The notes beneath the pieces are model-generated. The model saw nothing but the letters and a program-made list of their open reading frames with translations. It ran no database searches and was not told where the DNA came from. This document shows positions 50,631-58,536 of a DNA stretch of 64,000 bases, in pieces (positions within the stretch are counted from its first letter, which is position 1; each line of letters begins with the position of its first letter). The stretch comes from Gemmata massiliana. GTDB lineage: Bacteria; Planctomycetota; Planctomycetia; Gemmatales; Gemmataceae. The translations under genes were made by a program, and so were the position numbers. The stretch spans positions 1,984,001 through 2,048,000 of the forward strand of contig NZ_LR593886.1 in the NCBI RefSeq assembly GCF_901538265.1. The letters run 5' to 3'.

Positions 50631-53600
50631 ATGTCTCAAATTGAGTTCCGGCAGGCCGCTGTGCGACTGCTGCGTGCGGACTTGCAACCGCCTCAACTCA
50701 CTGACGCGGAACTTCTTGCGCGGTTCGCGGCCACACGCGACGAGTATGCGTTTGCGGAGTTGGTCGCGCGGCACGGTGCGCTGGTTCGCGGGACCGTGCG
50801 CCGGTGCCTCCGCGACCCGCACACCGTGGAGGACGTGTGCCAGGCGACGTTCCTCGTTCTTGCGGGGAAGGCCGCGACAGTTCAATGGGGGCGCACTGTT
50901 GGGCCGTGGCTGCACGCGACCGCGGTGCGGCTCGCCCGCAAAGCGCTCCGGCGCACGCGATCGAACGGGTCGGCCGTTTCCGCGGATGTTCCTTCACGCG
51001 CCGGCGATCCCGCGGCCGCGGTCGCGTGGGACGAAGTGTGCCGCGCGCTCGACGACGAACTGGCCGCGCTACCCGACGCGCTCCGCGGGCCGCTCGTGCT
51101 CTGCTACCTCCAGGGGCGGACACGGGACGAAGCGGCCCACGCGCTCGGGTGCTCGCTCGCGATGCTGAAGCGCCGACTGGAGCGCGGGCGGAACCTGCTC
51201 CGCGACCGGCTCGCGCGGCGCGGGATCGCGCTCCCCGCCGCCGGTTTCGGGGTGCTCGCGACCGACCTCACGGGTACCGCGGCCATCGACTCCACGGTCC
51301 GGGCCGCGGTCGCGTTCGTTTCGCACGGAACGGCTTCACCCGCGGTCGCAGCACTCGTTAGTGCGTCGCGTGGGCTTCAACTGAAGGTCCGAACTCTCGT
51401 TGCAGTGGTAGTTGGGTTGGTCGCGTGCGGGTGGGCATTCGCCGCACTCATCACCCCGGTAAACGCGGAGGTCGAAATGTCCAGTGATCCACCCGCGGCC
51501 TCCCTCGCGTCGGACGAGAAGCCCCGTGCGGACGCTCCCGGCGATCCCCTTCCGCCCGCAGCGATCGCGCGCCTCGGGAGCACGCGGTTACGCGCTGGGG
51601 GCTGCGTCGAGCGGATGGCGTTCTCACCGGACGGGGCACAACTCGCGTCGTGGAGCGGGGAACTTCATATCAACGACTCACTGACCATTTGGGACACCAA
51701 AACGGGGCGGGCGCTGCGCCGGGTCGATTTGCCCGGGGCGCGGGTCGAGCAACTCGTGTGGCTCGCGGACGGGCGCGGGATCGCGCTGATTCGTGGCAGT
51801 TACGACGATCCGGTGCCGTTCGTTTGGGAGTTCACCGATGAAAAGGCCGAGAAGCCCAAACTCGCGCCGCGAGAAAGGATATCGCGCGTTGCGACCGTGA
51901 ACCCGAATCCGCAGGACAACGAGCACGACTCCTGTTTCGCTGTCAACCCGGACGGGATGACCGTAGCGATCGGCCGCGCCGGGGAACTCGATCGCGATCG
52001 CGAAGTGCGCCTCTGCGAACTGAAGACCGGCGTGAAAGTGGACGCGCTTAAGCCGCTCCGGGCCGTCGCTGTACACCCCGCGTCGTGTGGTAAAGTGCAT
52101 TTCACCCCGAACGCGAAGACGCTCGTCGTGCTCACGCGCCCCAAGCACCTCGGCAATGATAAGTTCGAGTCCGAGATATTGGTATCGGTTTGGGACACGG
52201 CCACCGGAGATTCCAAAGCCCAGTTCAAAGTCCCCACCCCATTCGGGAACGGTAACCGGACCGCGGTCGCCCTCTCGAATACGACTCTCGCGATCGGGCT
52301 GGAGAAGGGGGACACCAGTTTGTGGGCACTGACGACGGGTAAGGAACAGAAGTTGGCGACCGGGCACGAGAGCAAGAAGCCGGGGTACGGACACGGTACG
52401 TACTCCGTGGCGTTTTCGCCGGACGGCAAAACACTCGCTACCGGCGGGCACGACCAAGTTACGAAGGTCTGGGACGTCGCAACGGGTAAGCTCTTACACA
52501 CGCTCACGGGGAACCATACCTGGGTCGAGGCGCTGGCCGTGGCACCGGACGGCAAGACCTTCGCGTCTGCGGGGCAGAACGGGCTGATCCGATTGTGGAA
52601 CTTCGCAACCGGGGCCGATGCGTGCCCACAAGTCGGGCACAAAGACGCTGTTGGTGGCGTCGCCTTTGGTTCGGACGGTAAGACCGTGGTCACCGGTAGT
52701 CGGGACGGGACGGTTCGCTGGTGGGATTCCACAACGGGGGCGGAACGGCGCTCGATCGCCGCGCGCGAGGGCGTTTTGGGGACTGTTCTCAGCCCGGACG
52801 GGAAGGCCGTACTGGTTTCGACCTACGACGGGAAACTCCGAACGTGGGACGCCGTGACGGAGCGAGAGAACACGCCCACGAACCTACCGGGGGCGGCGAA
52901 ATTCGGTCCGCTTTCTTTCGCACCCGACGGAAAGTATCTGGTTGCTTCGTCCGGGCCGAACGTCACGGTCTGGGAGTGGCCCGGAATGGAACTCGCGCGA
53001 ACGATCGAACTCCCGAAACCAACAAGGGGCGTTCCTAAAGACCCGAAGATTCGTTGCGAGAGCGAGTGCCAAGTTGCGTCCGTTTCGCCCGACGGGAAGT
53101 GGCTCGTCACGGTATCCGCTCGCTACAGCTCGCGCGAACGGGACGGCCACACCTTCGGATCGATTTCGGACGGAGTCGTTGATTTGTGGGATTTTGCCAC
53201 GGGACAGCGCGTGCGTCGGCTGGTGACATCTCAAGTCGCGTACCGTTCGGGAGGGTTCACGGCCGACGGCCTGTTTCTGTTGACCGGTGCCGGGGGAACG
53301 ATTCAGCTCGCGGACGGGCGCGACGGAGAATCATTCACGGGCGAAATCAATCTCATCGACCCGATTGCCGGGCGCTGGGTGCGGGGATTCGACGGCCCGC
53401 CGGTGCCGAAAACAGTGTCGCACCGGTACATCTGTTCCTCGGCACTCGCTCCGGACGGCCGGACGCTCCACGTTTCCTACAACACGGGCGAGATCGTCGC
53501 GTTCGAGGTCGCGACAGGGCTCCTTCGGCGCACGCTGGCCGGGCGCCAGGGGGACATCCCCGCTTTGGCTGTCAGTGCGGACGGGAGCCGAATGCTTTCG

Positions 53601-54176
53601 GGCGGCCGTGACGGTACCGCGATTGTGTGGGGCACGACCCTGGCCGGCGCCGCGCCCAAACGAGGCCAACCGCTTACCGAGGGCGACGCCGAGAAACGCT
53701 GGGAGGTGATCGGCCAATCCAATACCGAGGTGTTCACCGCGCTGTGTGAACTGGCGGCGGCTCCTGATCGCGCGATGGCCCTGCTCCGGAAGCACCTGAA
53801 GCCCGCGCCGGTAGCCCCGAGCGACGCGGTTCTGGACCGCATTTTCACCGATCTCGGCAGCGAACAATTTGCTACGCGGGAACGCGCAACGAAGGAACTG
53901 GCCGAATACGGTGAATCGGCCGTGCCGGGCGTGCAGGCGCGGCTGGAAGGCAAGCCGACGGCGGAAGCTCGGGCGCGGGCACTCGTGTTCCTGAAGTCGT
54001 TCGAGAAGGGAACGCTCTCGGCGGCACGCCTCCGCCAGCTTCGGGCGGTGGAGCTGCTGGAAGGTTGGGGGACGCCCGCGGCGCGGAAGTTTTTAGCTGA
54101 ACTTGCTGCGGGTGCTTCTGGCGTGCCGCTCACCATTGACGCCGCCGCTGCACTGAAGCGTCTCGGGCAACCGTAG
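50631..54176 (+). CDS. ECF sigma factor fused to a TM segment and WD40 repeats
   Basis: 1181 residues from the ATG at 50631. Residues 25-195 are an ECF sigma factor: region 2 (TRDEYAFAELVARHGALVRG, TVEDVCQATFLVLAG) and region 4 (LPDALRGPLVLCYLQGRTRDEAAHALG). A TM helix follows (255-275), then a Pro/Ala linker. From about 320 to 1020 are WD40-type blades (VAFSPDGKTLATGGHDQVTKVWDVATG, LSPDGKAVLVSTYDGKLRTWD). The last about 130 residues are HEAT-like (FTDLGSEQFATRERATKELAEYG). This is a membrane-tied sigma factor with an external sensor domain, known only in planctomycetes. A hairpin terminator follows 30 bases past the stop. Confidence 0.9.
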   Translation: MSQIEFRQAAVRLLRADLQPPQLTDAELLARFAATRDEYAFAELVARHGALVRGTVRRCLRDPHTVEDVCQATFLVLAGKAATVQWGRTVGPWLHATAVRLARKALRRTRSNGSAVSADVPSRAGDPAAAVAWDEVCRALDDELAALPDALRGPLVLCYLQGRTRDEAAHALGCSLAMLKRRLERGRNLLRDRLARRGIALPAAGFGVLATDLTGTAAIDSTVRAAVAFVSHGTASPAVAALVSASRGLQLKVRTLVAVVVGLVACGWAFAALITPVNAEVEMSSDPPAASLASDEKPRADAPGDPLPPAAIARLGSTRLRAGGCVERMAFSPDGAQLASWSGELHINDSLTIWDTKTGRALRRVDLPGARVEQLVWLADGRGIALIRGSYDDPVPFVWEFTDEKAEKPKLAPRERISRVATVNPNPQDNEHDSCFAVNPDGMTVAIGRAGELDRDREVRLCELKTGVKVDALKPLRAVAVHPASCGKVHFTPNAKTLVVLTRPKHLGNDKFESEILVSVWDTATGDSKAQFKVPTPFGNGNRTAVALSNTTLAIGLEKGDTSLWALTTGKEQKLATGHESKKPGYGHGTYSVAFSPDGKTLATGGHDQVTKVWDVATGKLLHTLTGNHTWVEALAVAPDGKTFASAGQNGLIRLWNFATGADACPQVGHKDAVGGVAFGSDGKTVVTGSRDGTVRWWDSTTGAERRSIAAREGVLGTVLSPDGKAVLVSTYDGKLRTWDAVTERENTPTNLPGAAKFGPLSFAPDGKYLVASSGPNVTVWEWPGMELARTIELPKPTRGVPKDPKIRCESECQVASVSPDGKWLVTVSARYSSRERDGHTFGSISDGVVDLWDFATGQRVRRLVTSQVAYRSGGFTADGLFLLTGAGGTIQLADGRDGESFTGEINLIDPIAGRWVRGFDGPPVPKTVSHRYICSSALAPDGRTLHVSYNTGEIVAFEVATGLLRRTLAGRQGDIPALAVSADGSRMLSGGRDGTAIVWGTTLAGAAPKRGQPLTEGDAEKRWEVIGQSNTEVFTALCELAAAPDRAMALLRKHLKPAPVAPSDAVLDRIFTDLGSEQFATRERATKELAEYGESAVPGVQARLEGKPTAEARARALVFLKSFEKGTLSAARLRQLRAVELLEGWGTPAARKFLAELAAGASGVPLTIDAAAALKRLGQP

Positions 54177-54205
54177 CGGTAATTGTGACTGGTCGCGTAA
54201 TGATT

Positions 54206-54246
54206 CGAGGCTTCGTGCTGACGCTTTTGCGCGGCACGAAGCCTCG
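54206..54246 (+). terminator. Terminator of the ECF-WD40 gene
   Basis: A perfect 13-bp stem (CGAGGCTTCGTGC at 54206-54218, complement at 54234-54246) with a 15-base loop, followed by GTTTGTTG. Confidence 0.85.
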
Positions 54247-54275
54247 GTTTGTTGAATACACGTGCGACGGATTCG

Positions 54276-54587
54276 CTACCGCGACTTCCGTTCTTTGGGC
54301 GCGGGGGCCGGTTCCGCGACCCGCGGCTTGACCTGGTACTCGTACTCGCCGTACTCGGCGGCGAACTTCCCCTTCTCGGTCAGCGTGTAGGTCGCCTCGA
54401 ACGGATCGGCCTCGGTGCCGGTCGCGCGCTCGAGCAGTCCCTCTTCGACCAGATCGGTCAGGAACGAGCCGTCCTTGGTTTTGCGGTTCGGGACCAGGCG
54501 CAGGGTGCGTCCGACGGGCGGCTTCTTGCTCCGTTTGACGGTTCGGAGTACCTGCCAGTCGAAGTGCGAGGTGGGTCGGATGGGCAC
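54276..54587 (-). CDS. Small winged-helix-like protein
   Basis: 103 residues from a GTG at 54587 with GGAG eight bases upstream. It opens VPIRPTSHFDWQVLRTVKRSKKPPVG and continues DGSFLTDLVEEGLLERATG, then TYTLTEKGKFAAEYGEYEYQV, the helix-helix-wing order of a winged-helix or MarR-like protein, with a Pro/Ala/Arg-rich tail. It lacks a signal or membrane segment. It could be a regulator, but nothing shows its targets. No good terminator follows; the sigma-factor gene's terminator is just beyond its stop. Confidence 0.7.
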   Translation of the reverse strand: MPIRPTSHFDWQVLRTVKRSKKPPVGRTLRLVPNRKTKDGSFLTDLVEEGLLERATGTEADPFEATYTLTEKGKFAAEYGEYEYQVKPRVAEPAPAPKERKSR

Positions 54588-54965
54588 GAGTCGTTCTCCA
54601 AACGAGGCGAATGAGAAAGAAAAGATGGCGCGGCAATGCGGGGGCGGGTAATTACTAGTGAATCTAGCCGGACGACGTGCAAATTGCAATTATCTGTTCG
54701 TTCAGAGGGTTCGCTGTCGCTCCGGGGTACGTTTCCTGGCTCTCTCATGAGTCCGGATACGCGATCGATGCGAGTCACACCGGTGTAACAGACGGGCACG
54801 CGGAACGCCCGGGCGTTCCTTTCTTTACTACTCTAGTTCGTTTTGTTCCTTTCGTTGCGGAATTTTTGTACCAAAGAAATTCCCGGCGGGGGCGTTGTGC
54901 GGTTCACAACGCCCCCGCCGGGAATTCGGGTCCGCGAGTTCGGGGCAAATGGGCAGATGTTACGG
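54588..54965. other. Intergenic region with palindromes
   Basis: 378 bases between the winged-helix-like gene and the Gfo/Idh/MocA gene, both on the minus strand. It contains an 18-bp perfect palindrome GGAACGCCCGGGCGTTCC (54802-54819) followed by T-rich sequence on the plus strand, and the oxidoreductase terminator (54878-54926). No gene seen. Bases 54620-54800 show nothing. Confidence 0.6.
54878..54926 (-). terminator. Terminator of the Gfo/Idh/MocA gene
   Basis: A perfect 22-bp stem (54878-54899 and 54905-54926) with a 5-base loop, 40 bases past the stop at 54966; on the minus strand it is followed by TTCTTTGG. It is one of the longest perfect stems in the window. Confidence 0.88.
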
Positions 54966-56384
54966 TCAGCCCTGGGTCAGGAAGTCCCAGCCCTTGCGGT
55001 ACTCCTTGCTGACGAACTTCGTCGCCGCGTCCGAGTTCGTGAACCGCAACTTGGTCGCGTCCCATTCCAGTTTCGTGCCCGCGAACCGGACCGCGATGTT
55101 CCCGAGCAGCATCGTCTCGGTGAGCTGCCCGGCGAAGTCGAAGTTCGAGGACGCCAGCGCCGGCTTGCCGGCCTTGATCGCGTCCGCCCACTCCTTCTTC
55201 ATGTGCGGGTCTTCGCCCTTATCGACGCCCTCCGGGGTCTTCTCCGGGGTCGTCGTTTGCAGCCCCTCGAAGTCCTTTTCCGGGGTGAGCCGGAACCGGG
55301 CGCCGTAGTCGTTCGGGCTGAACAGCACGCCCTTGTCGCCCACCAGGATCGACCCGCTGTCGGAGAGCTTCTCGCCCTTCTTCAGCAGTTTCGCGAGCAG
55401 CTCCTCGGGCGGGAGCACGCGCTTCCCGTCGCGCGAGCCCTCGTACCAGTGGAGGGTGCAGGCCGGGGCGTCCCCGCGGGCCGCGAAGAGGTACTGGATG
55501 CGTGCCCACGCGGGGTACGTTTCGGGGTTGATCTCGCCCGCCTCGGCGACCACGGCGGTCGGGGCGCCGAGCTTCAGGGCGCGGAACGCCATGTTCGTGG
55601 TGTGGCACGCCATGTCGCCCAGCGCGCCGGTGCCGAAGTCCCAGTACCCGCGCCAGTCGTGCGGGTGGTACGCGGGGCGCGGGGAGAACGCCAGCGCGTA
55701 GGGGCGCATCGGCGCCGGCCCGATCCACTCGTCCCAGTGGACGGTCTTCGGGACCGGGGCTTCCTTCGGCCGGGCGGTGATGTCCGGGGACTGCTTCCAA
55801 TAGTGCGCCGGGCGGTTCGTCCAGACGTGGGCCTCGCGGATCGGGCCGAGGGTGCCTGCGTGGATCAGTTCCACCGCCCGGCGCAGCCCGTTGAGCGCGG
55901 ACCCCTGGTTCCCCATCTGTGTACACACCTTGTGCTTCGCGGCGACCTCGCGCATCAGGCGCGCCTCGAAGACCGTGTGCGTGAGCGGCTTCTGGCAGTA
56001 CACGTGCTTCCCGGCCCGCATCGCGAGCACCGCGGCCGGCGCGTGCGAGTGGTCCGCGGTCGAAACGGTGACGGCGTCGATGTCTTTGGCCATCTCGTCG
56101 AGGAGCTTGCGGTAATCGAAATACTTCTTCGCGTTCGGCCACATCGCGGCGCGGCTGTTCAGGCGCTCGTCGTCGATGTCGCAGAGCGCGATCACTTCCA
56201 TAAATTTCCCGGCCTGTTCAATATCTCCCGATCCTTTCCCGCCGACGCCGATCCCGGCGACGCGGATCTTCTCGTTGGCGCCGAACGCGCGCGCGACGGA
56301 ATAGGTGGGGCCGGTGAACAGGTAGCCGAGGGTACCGGCGGTTCCGATCTGGATCGCGCGGCGGCGAGTAACCTTTTGGGGCAC
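54966..56384 (-). CDS. Gfo/Idh/MocA-family oxidoreductase with Tat signal
   Basis: 472 residues. A twin-arginine leader (VTRRRAIQIGTAGTLGYLFTG) is followed by the Rossmann fold: IRVAGIGVGGKGSGD (dinucleotide loop), VIALCDIDDE, then KHVYCQKPLTHTVFEA, the catalytic Lys-Pro segment (QKPL), and the C-terminal domain with HDWRGYWDFGTGALGDMACHTTNMAF, typical of the subgroup with a DUF-type extension in planctomycetes. It probably oxidises or reduces a sugar or inositol-type substrate in the periplasm with NAD(P), which is odd for a cytoplasmic cofactor but the usual annotation of Tat-exported members. Substrate unknown. Confidence 0.87.
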   Translation of the reverse strand: MPQKVTRRRAIQIGTAGTLGYLFTGPTYSVARAFGANEKIRVAGIGVGGKGSGDIEQAGKFMEVIALCDIDDERLNSRAAMWPNAKKYFDYRKLLDEMAKDIDAVTVSTADHSHAPAAVLAMRAGKHVYCQKPLTHTVFEARLMREVAAKHKVCTQMGNQGSALNGLRRAVELIHAGTLGPIREAHVWTNRPAHYWKQSPDITARPKEAPVPKTVHWDEWIGPAPMRPYALAFSPRPAYHPHDWRGYWDFGTGALGDMACHTTNMAFRALKLGAPTAVVAEAGEINPETYPAWARIQYLFAARGDAPACTLHWYEGSRDGKRVLPPEELLAKLLKKGEKLSDSGSILVGDKGVLFSPNDYGARFRLTPEKDFEGLQTTTPEKTPEGVDKGEDPHMKKEWADAIKAGKPALASSNFDFAGQLTETMLLGNIAVRFAGTKLEWDATKLRFTNSDAATKFVSKEYRKGWDFLTQG

Positions 56385-56500
56385 TTTGCGGACTCCTTAA
56401 CAGGCGTGGGAAAGGGCAGGCGCCACTGAAGGTAGCCGCCCGGCGCGGAGGTGTCCACAGTGCGGTTCTGTGTTCGCGGGAGAAATGTGGGCGCTCAACG

Positions 56501-56533
56501 ACCCGACCCGCGGCGCCGGGCCGCGGGTCGGGT
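56501..56533 (-). terminator. Terminator-like hairpin after the ECF gene
   Basis: A perfect 13-bp stem (ACCCGACCCGCGG at 56501-56513, complement at 56521-56533) with a 7-base loop, 25 bases beyond the ECF gene stop. No T tract on the minus strand. Confidence 0.7.
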
Positions 56534-56557
56534 TGGGATCGGTAGCCTCTGTTCGAG

Positions 56558-58240
56558 TTACTTGCCCGGGTTAGCCGGGACGGGAGCGGGGAGGGGAACC
56601 GCGGGCAGCGCGGCGGCGGGAAGTGCGACGCCCACGACCCGCGGGGCGACCATGACGCCGCCCGCGCCGGCGCGGACGACCCCGGTGCTCGTACCCATCC
56701 ACGGGCGGTTGATCGTGTACTTGATCGGCTCGCCCGTCAGTTTCTTCCACGATTCCTTCTGCTCATCGGTCAGGATCGCCAGTGCCCGCTTCATCCCCTC
56801 GGCCCGTGCTTCCTTGGTGATCGAATCGACGTCGAACGAGGAAACCGCGGCAAAGTTCCCGAGCCCGACTTGGACCGGCTTCTGGAACGCCTGCTGGACC
56901 TCGTCCGCGGTCTGTTGGACGTTCGCGGCGAACTGTTCCTTTTGCTTCGGGCTCAGGTCGAGTGCCTTCGCGACAGAGGCCGTGGTGAACACGTCGTGCC
57001 CGCGGGACTGGAGGTCGATCTCACGGAGCCGGGCGCGCTGGGGGAGTGTGAGCATCTTCGTGACCACTTCCGCCGTGGCCTTGCGCATCTCCTTTTCGCC
57101 GGCCTCTTGTGCGTCCTTGAACATCTGGTTGATGGCCTCGGGGTTCACGTTCCCGCCGTTCGCGTTCACCTTGATCTGCACCATTGCTTCCTGGGTCTTC
57201 TTGCGCGACGCCAGGGTTCCGGCTTCAACGGCGTCCATGATGCGGTCGAGTTGGTCGATGTCGCACTTGATGTCCTTGAGCACCTTGCGGTTCAGGAGCA
57301 ACTGGCCGTCCACGTCGGCGAGCGCCTCGTTGAGCGCCTTCTCGTCGAGCGCGGGGCCCGCCGGGGTCTTGGGGACCGGGGCCGCCGCGTGGGTCGGGTC
57401 CGCGACCAGCCCGGTCAGCGCGAACGTGGCGCCGAGGGTGACGACGGCGGCGACGGTGACCGTTTGCAGTTTTTTCAGGAACATGCTCTTCAATACTCCT
57501 GTCGCGAGTTGGGCAACATTGGGGGACACGGTGGCTGACATCGGGGCCAGTGCGACCGGGACGGTCGCGCGGACCAGGGACTCGGCCAGTGCGACCTGGC
57601 GCTCGGTCAGGATGACGACGAGGGCGGCGCTGGAGAGCGAAACGCCGCGGCGCTTCAGGCGGTCGGCGAGCATGCGCCGGCCGCGCGTGAGGCGCGAGGA
57701 CAGGGTGCCCTCGGAGCACCCGAGGGTGACCGCGACCGCGGAGCGCAACTGCCCCTCCAGGTCGCACAGGACGATCGGGAGCCGGTAGAGCTCGGGGAGC
57801 GCCGCGAGTTCCTGGTCCAGGAGCGGCTCGGCGTCGGCGCGCGTGAGTTCGGGCGTCATGTCTTCGGCGCTCCGTGCGGGAACCCGCTTTTCCACCTCGG
57901 TGCGCCTCGCGGCGCGGTGCCGGGCCTTGAGTGCGGTCTTCTGGGCCACCCCGTGCAACCACGCCGCGAGGCGGTTCCGCGGCGACACCGACGCGGCCTT
58001 GTACGCGAGCACCAGGAACGTGGCCTGGAACGCGTCTTCCGCATCGTGCGTGTTCCGCAGGATTCGGCGGCACACGGCGAGCACCATCGGCCCGTGCCGG
58101 CGCACCAGCGCTTCAAACGCGGCCGCGTCGCGCGCGGTGATGAACCGGTCGAGCAGTTCGGCGTCGCTCGTGGCACCGGGGAGCGCGAGTGCGGTCGCCC
58201 GCAACCGGGGGATCACGCCGGCCAGCGATCCGATTGCCAT
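56558..58240 (-). CDS. ECF sigma factor with TM segment and Spy/CpxP-like helical tail
   Basis: 560 residues; AAGGAG precedes the ATG at 58240. The N-terminal 200 residues are an ECF sigma factor: DAAAFEALVRRHGPMVLAVCRRIL, DAEDAFQATFLVLAYKA, LPELYRLPIVLCDLEGQLRSAVAVTLG. Next comes a TM helix (VTVAAVVTLGATFALTGLVA, near 275-295), a Pro-rich linker, a helical region with coiled coil, then LSPKQKEQFAANVQQTADEVQQ and ILTDEQKESWKKLTGEPIKY, which resemble the LTxxQ repeats of Spy/CpxP periplasmic sensors. It ends in a Pro/Ala/Val tail. So the sigma factor is tethered to the membrane with an extracytoplasmic sensor. Confidence 0.85.
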   Translation of the reverse strand: MAIGSLAGVIPRLRATALALPGATSDAELLDRFITARDAAAFEALVRRHGPMVLAVCRRILRNTHDAEDAFQATFLVLAYKAASVSPRNRLAAWLHGVAQKTALKARHRAARRTEVEKRVPARSAEDMTPELTRADAEPLLDQELAALPELYRLPIVLCDLEGQLRSAVAVTLGCSEGTLSSRLTRGRRMLADRLKRRGVSLSSAALVVILTERQVALAESLVRATVPVALAPMSATVSPNVAQLATGVLKSMFLKKLQTVTVAAVVTLGATFALTGLVADPTHAAAPVPKTPAGPALDEKALNEALADVDGQLLLNRKVLKDIKCDIDQLDRIMDAVEAGTLASRKKTQEAMVQIKVNANGGNVNPEAINQMFKDAQEAGEKEMRKATAEVVTKMLTLPQRARLREIDLQSRGHDVFTTASVAKALDLSPKQKEQFAANVQQTADEVQQAFQKPVQVGLGNFAAVSSFDVDSITKEARAEGMKRALAILTDEQKESWKKLTGEPIKYTINRPWMGTSTGVVRAGAGGVMVAPRVVGVALPAAALPAVPLPAPVPANPGK

Positions 58241-58536
58241 ACGCGCTCCTTGGGGTCGAAGTACCGGACCGCCCGGTTCCGCTGCGTTTACTACCTGTGT
58301 ATTTCCCCGACGCGGCGAAAACCGTGCAAGAAAACTGTACCGGTGCCGGGAGAAGGGAGAGGAACTGCGTTTTCTTGGGCGAACAGTCGGGCGAACTCGT
58401 GCGGATCACTCAGTGCGAGCGCCCGGCACGGGAACCCAAAACACGCACAATAACAGGAACGCGGGAGACGTGCATAGACCGGAATGCGCGATCCGCAAGC
58501 CCGGAAGAAACCGGAACTTGCGGGTCGGGGTTTCGC
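58241..58536. other. Gap between the ECF gene and the TPR-like gene
   Basis: 296 bases upstream of the ECF gene and downstream of the TPR-like gene (both minus strand). It should contain the ECF promoter. I see no clear -35/-10 pair, gene or repeat. Confidence 0.4.
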
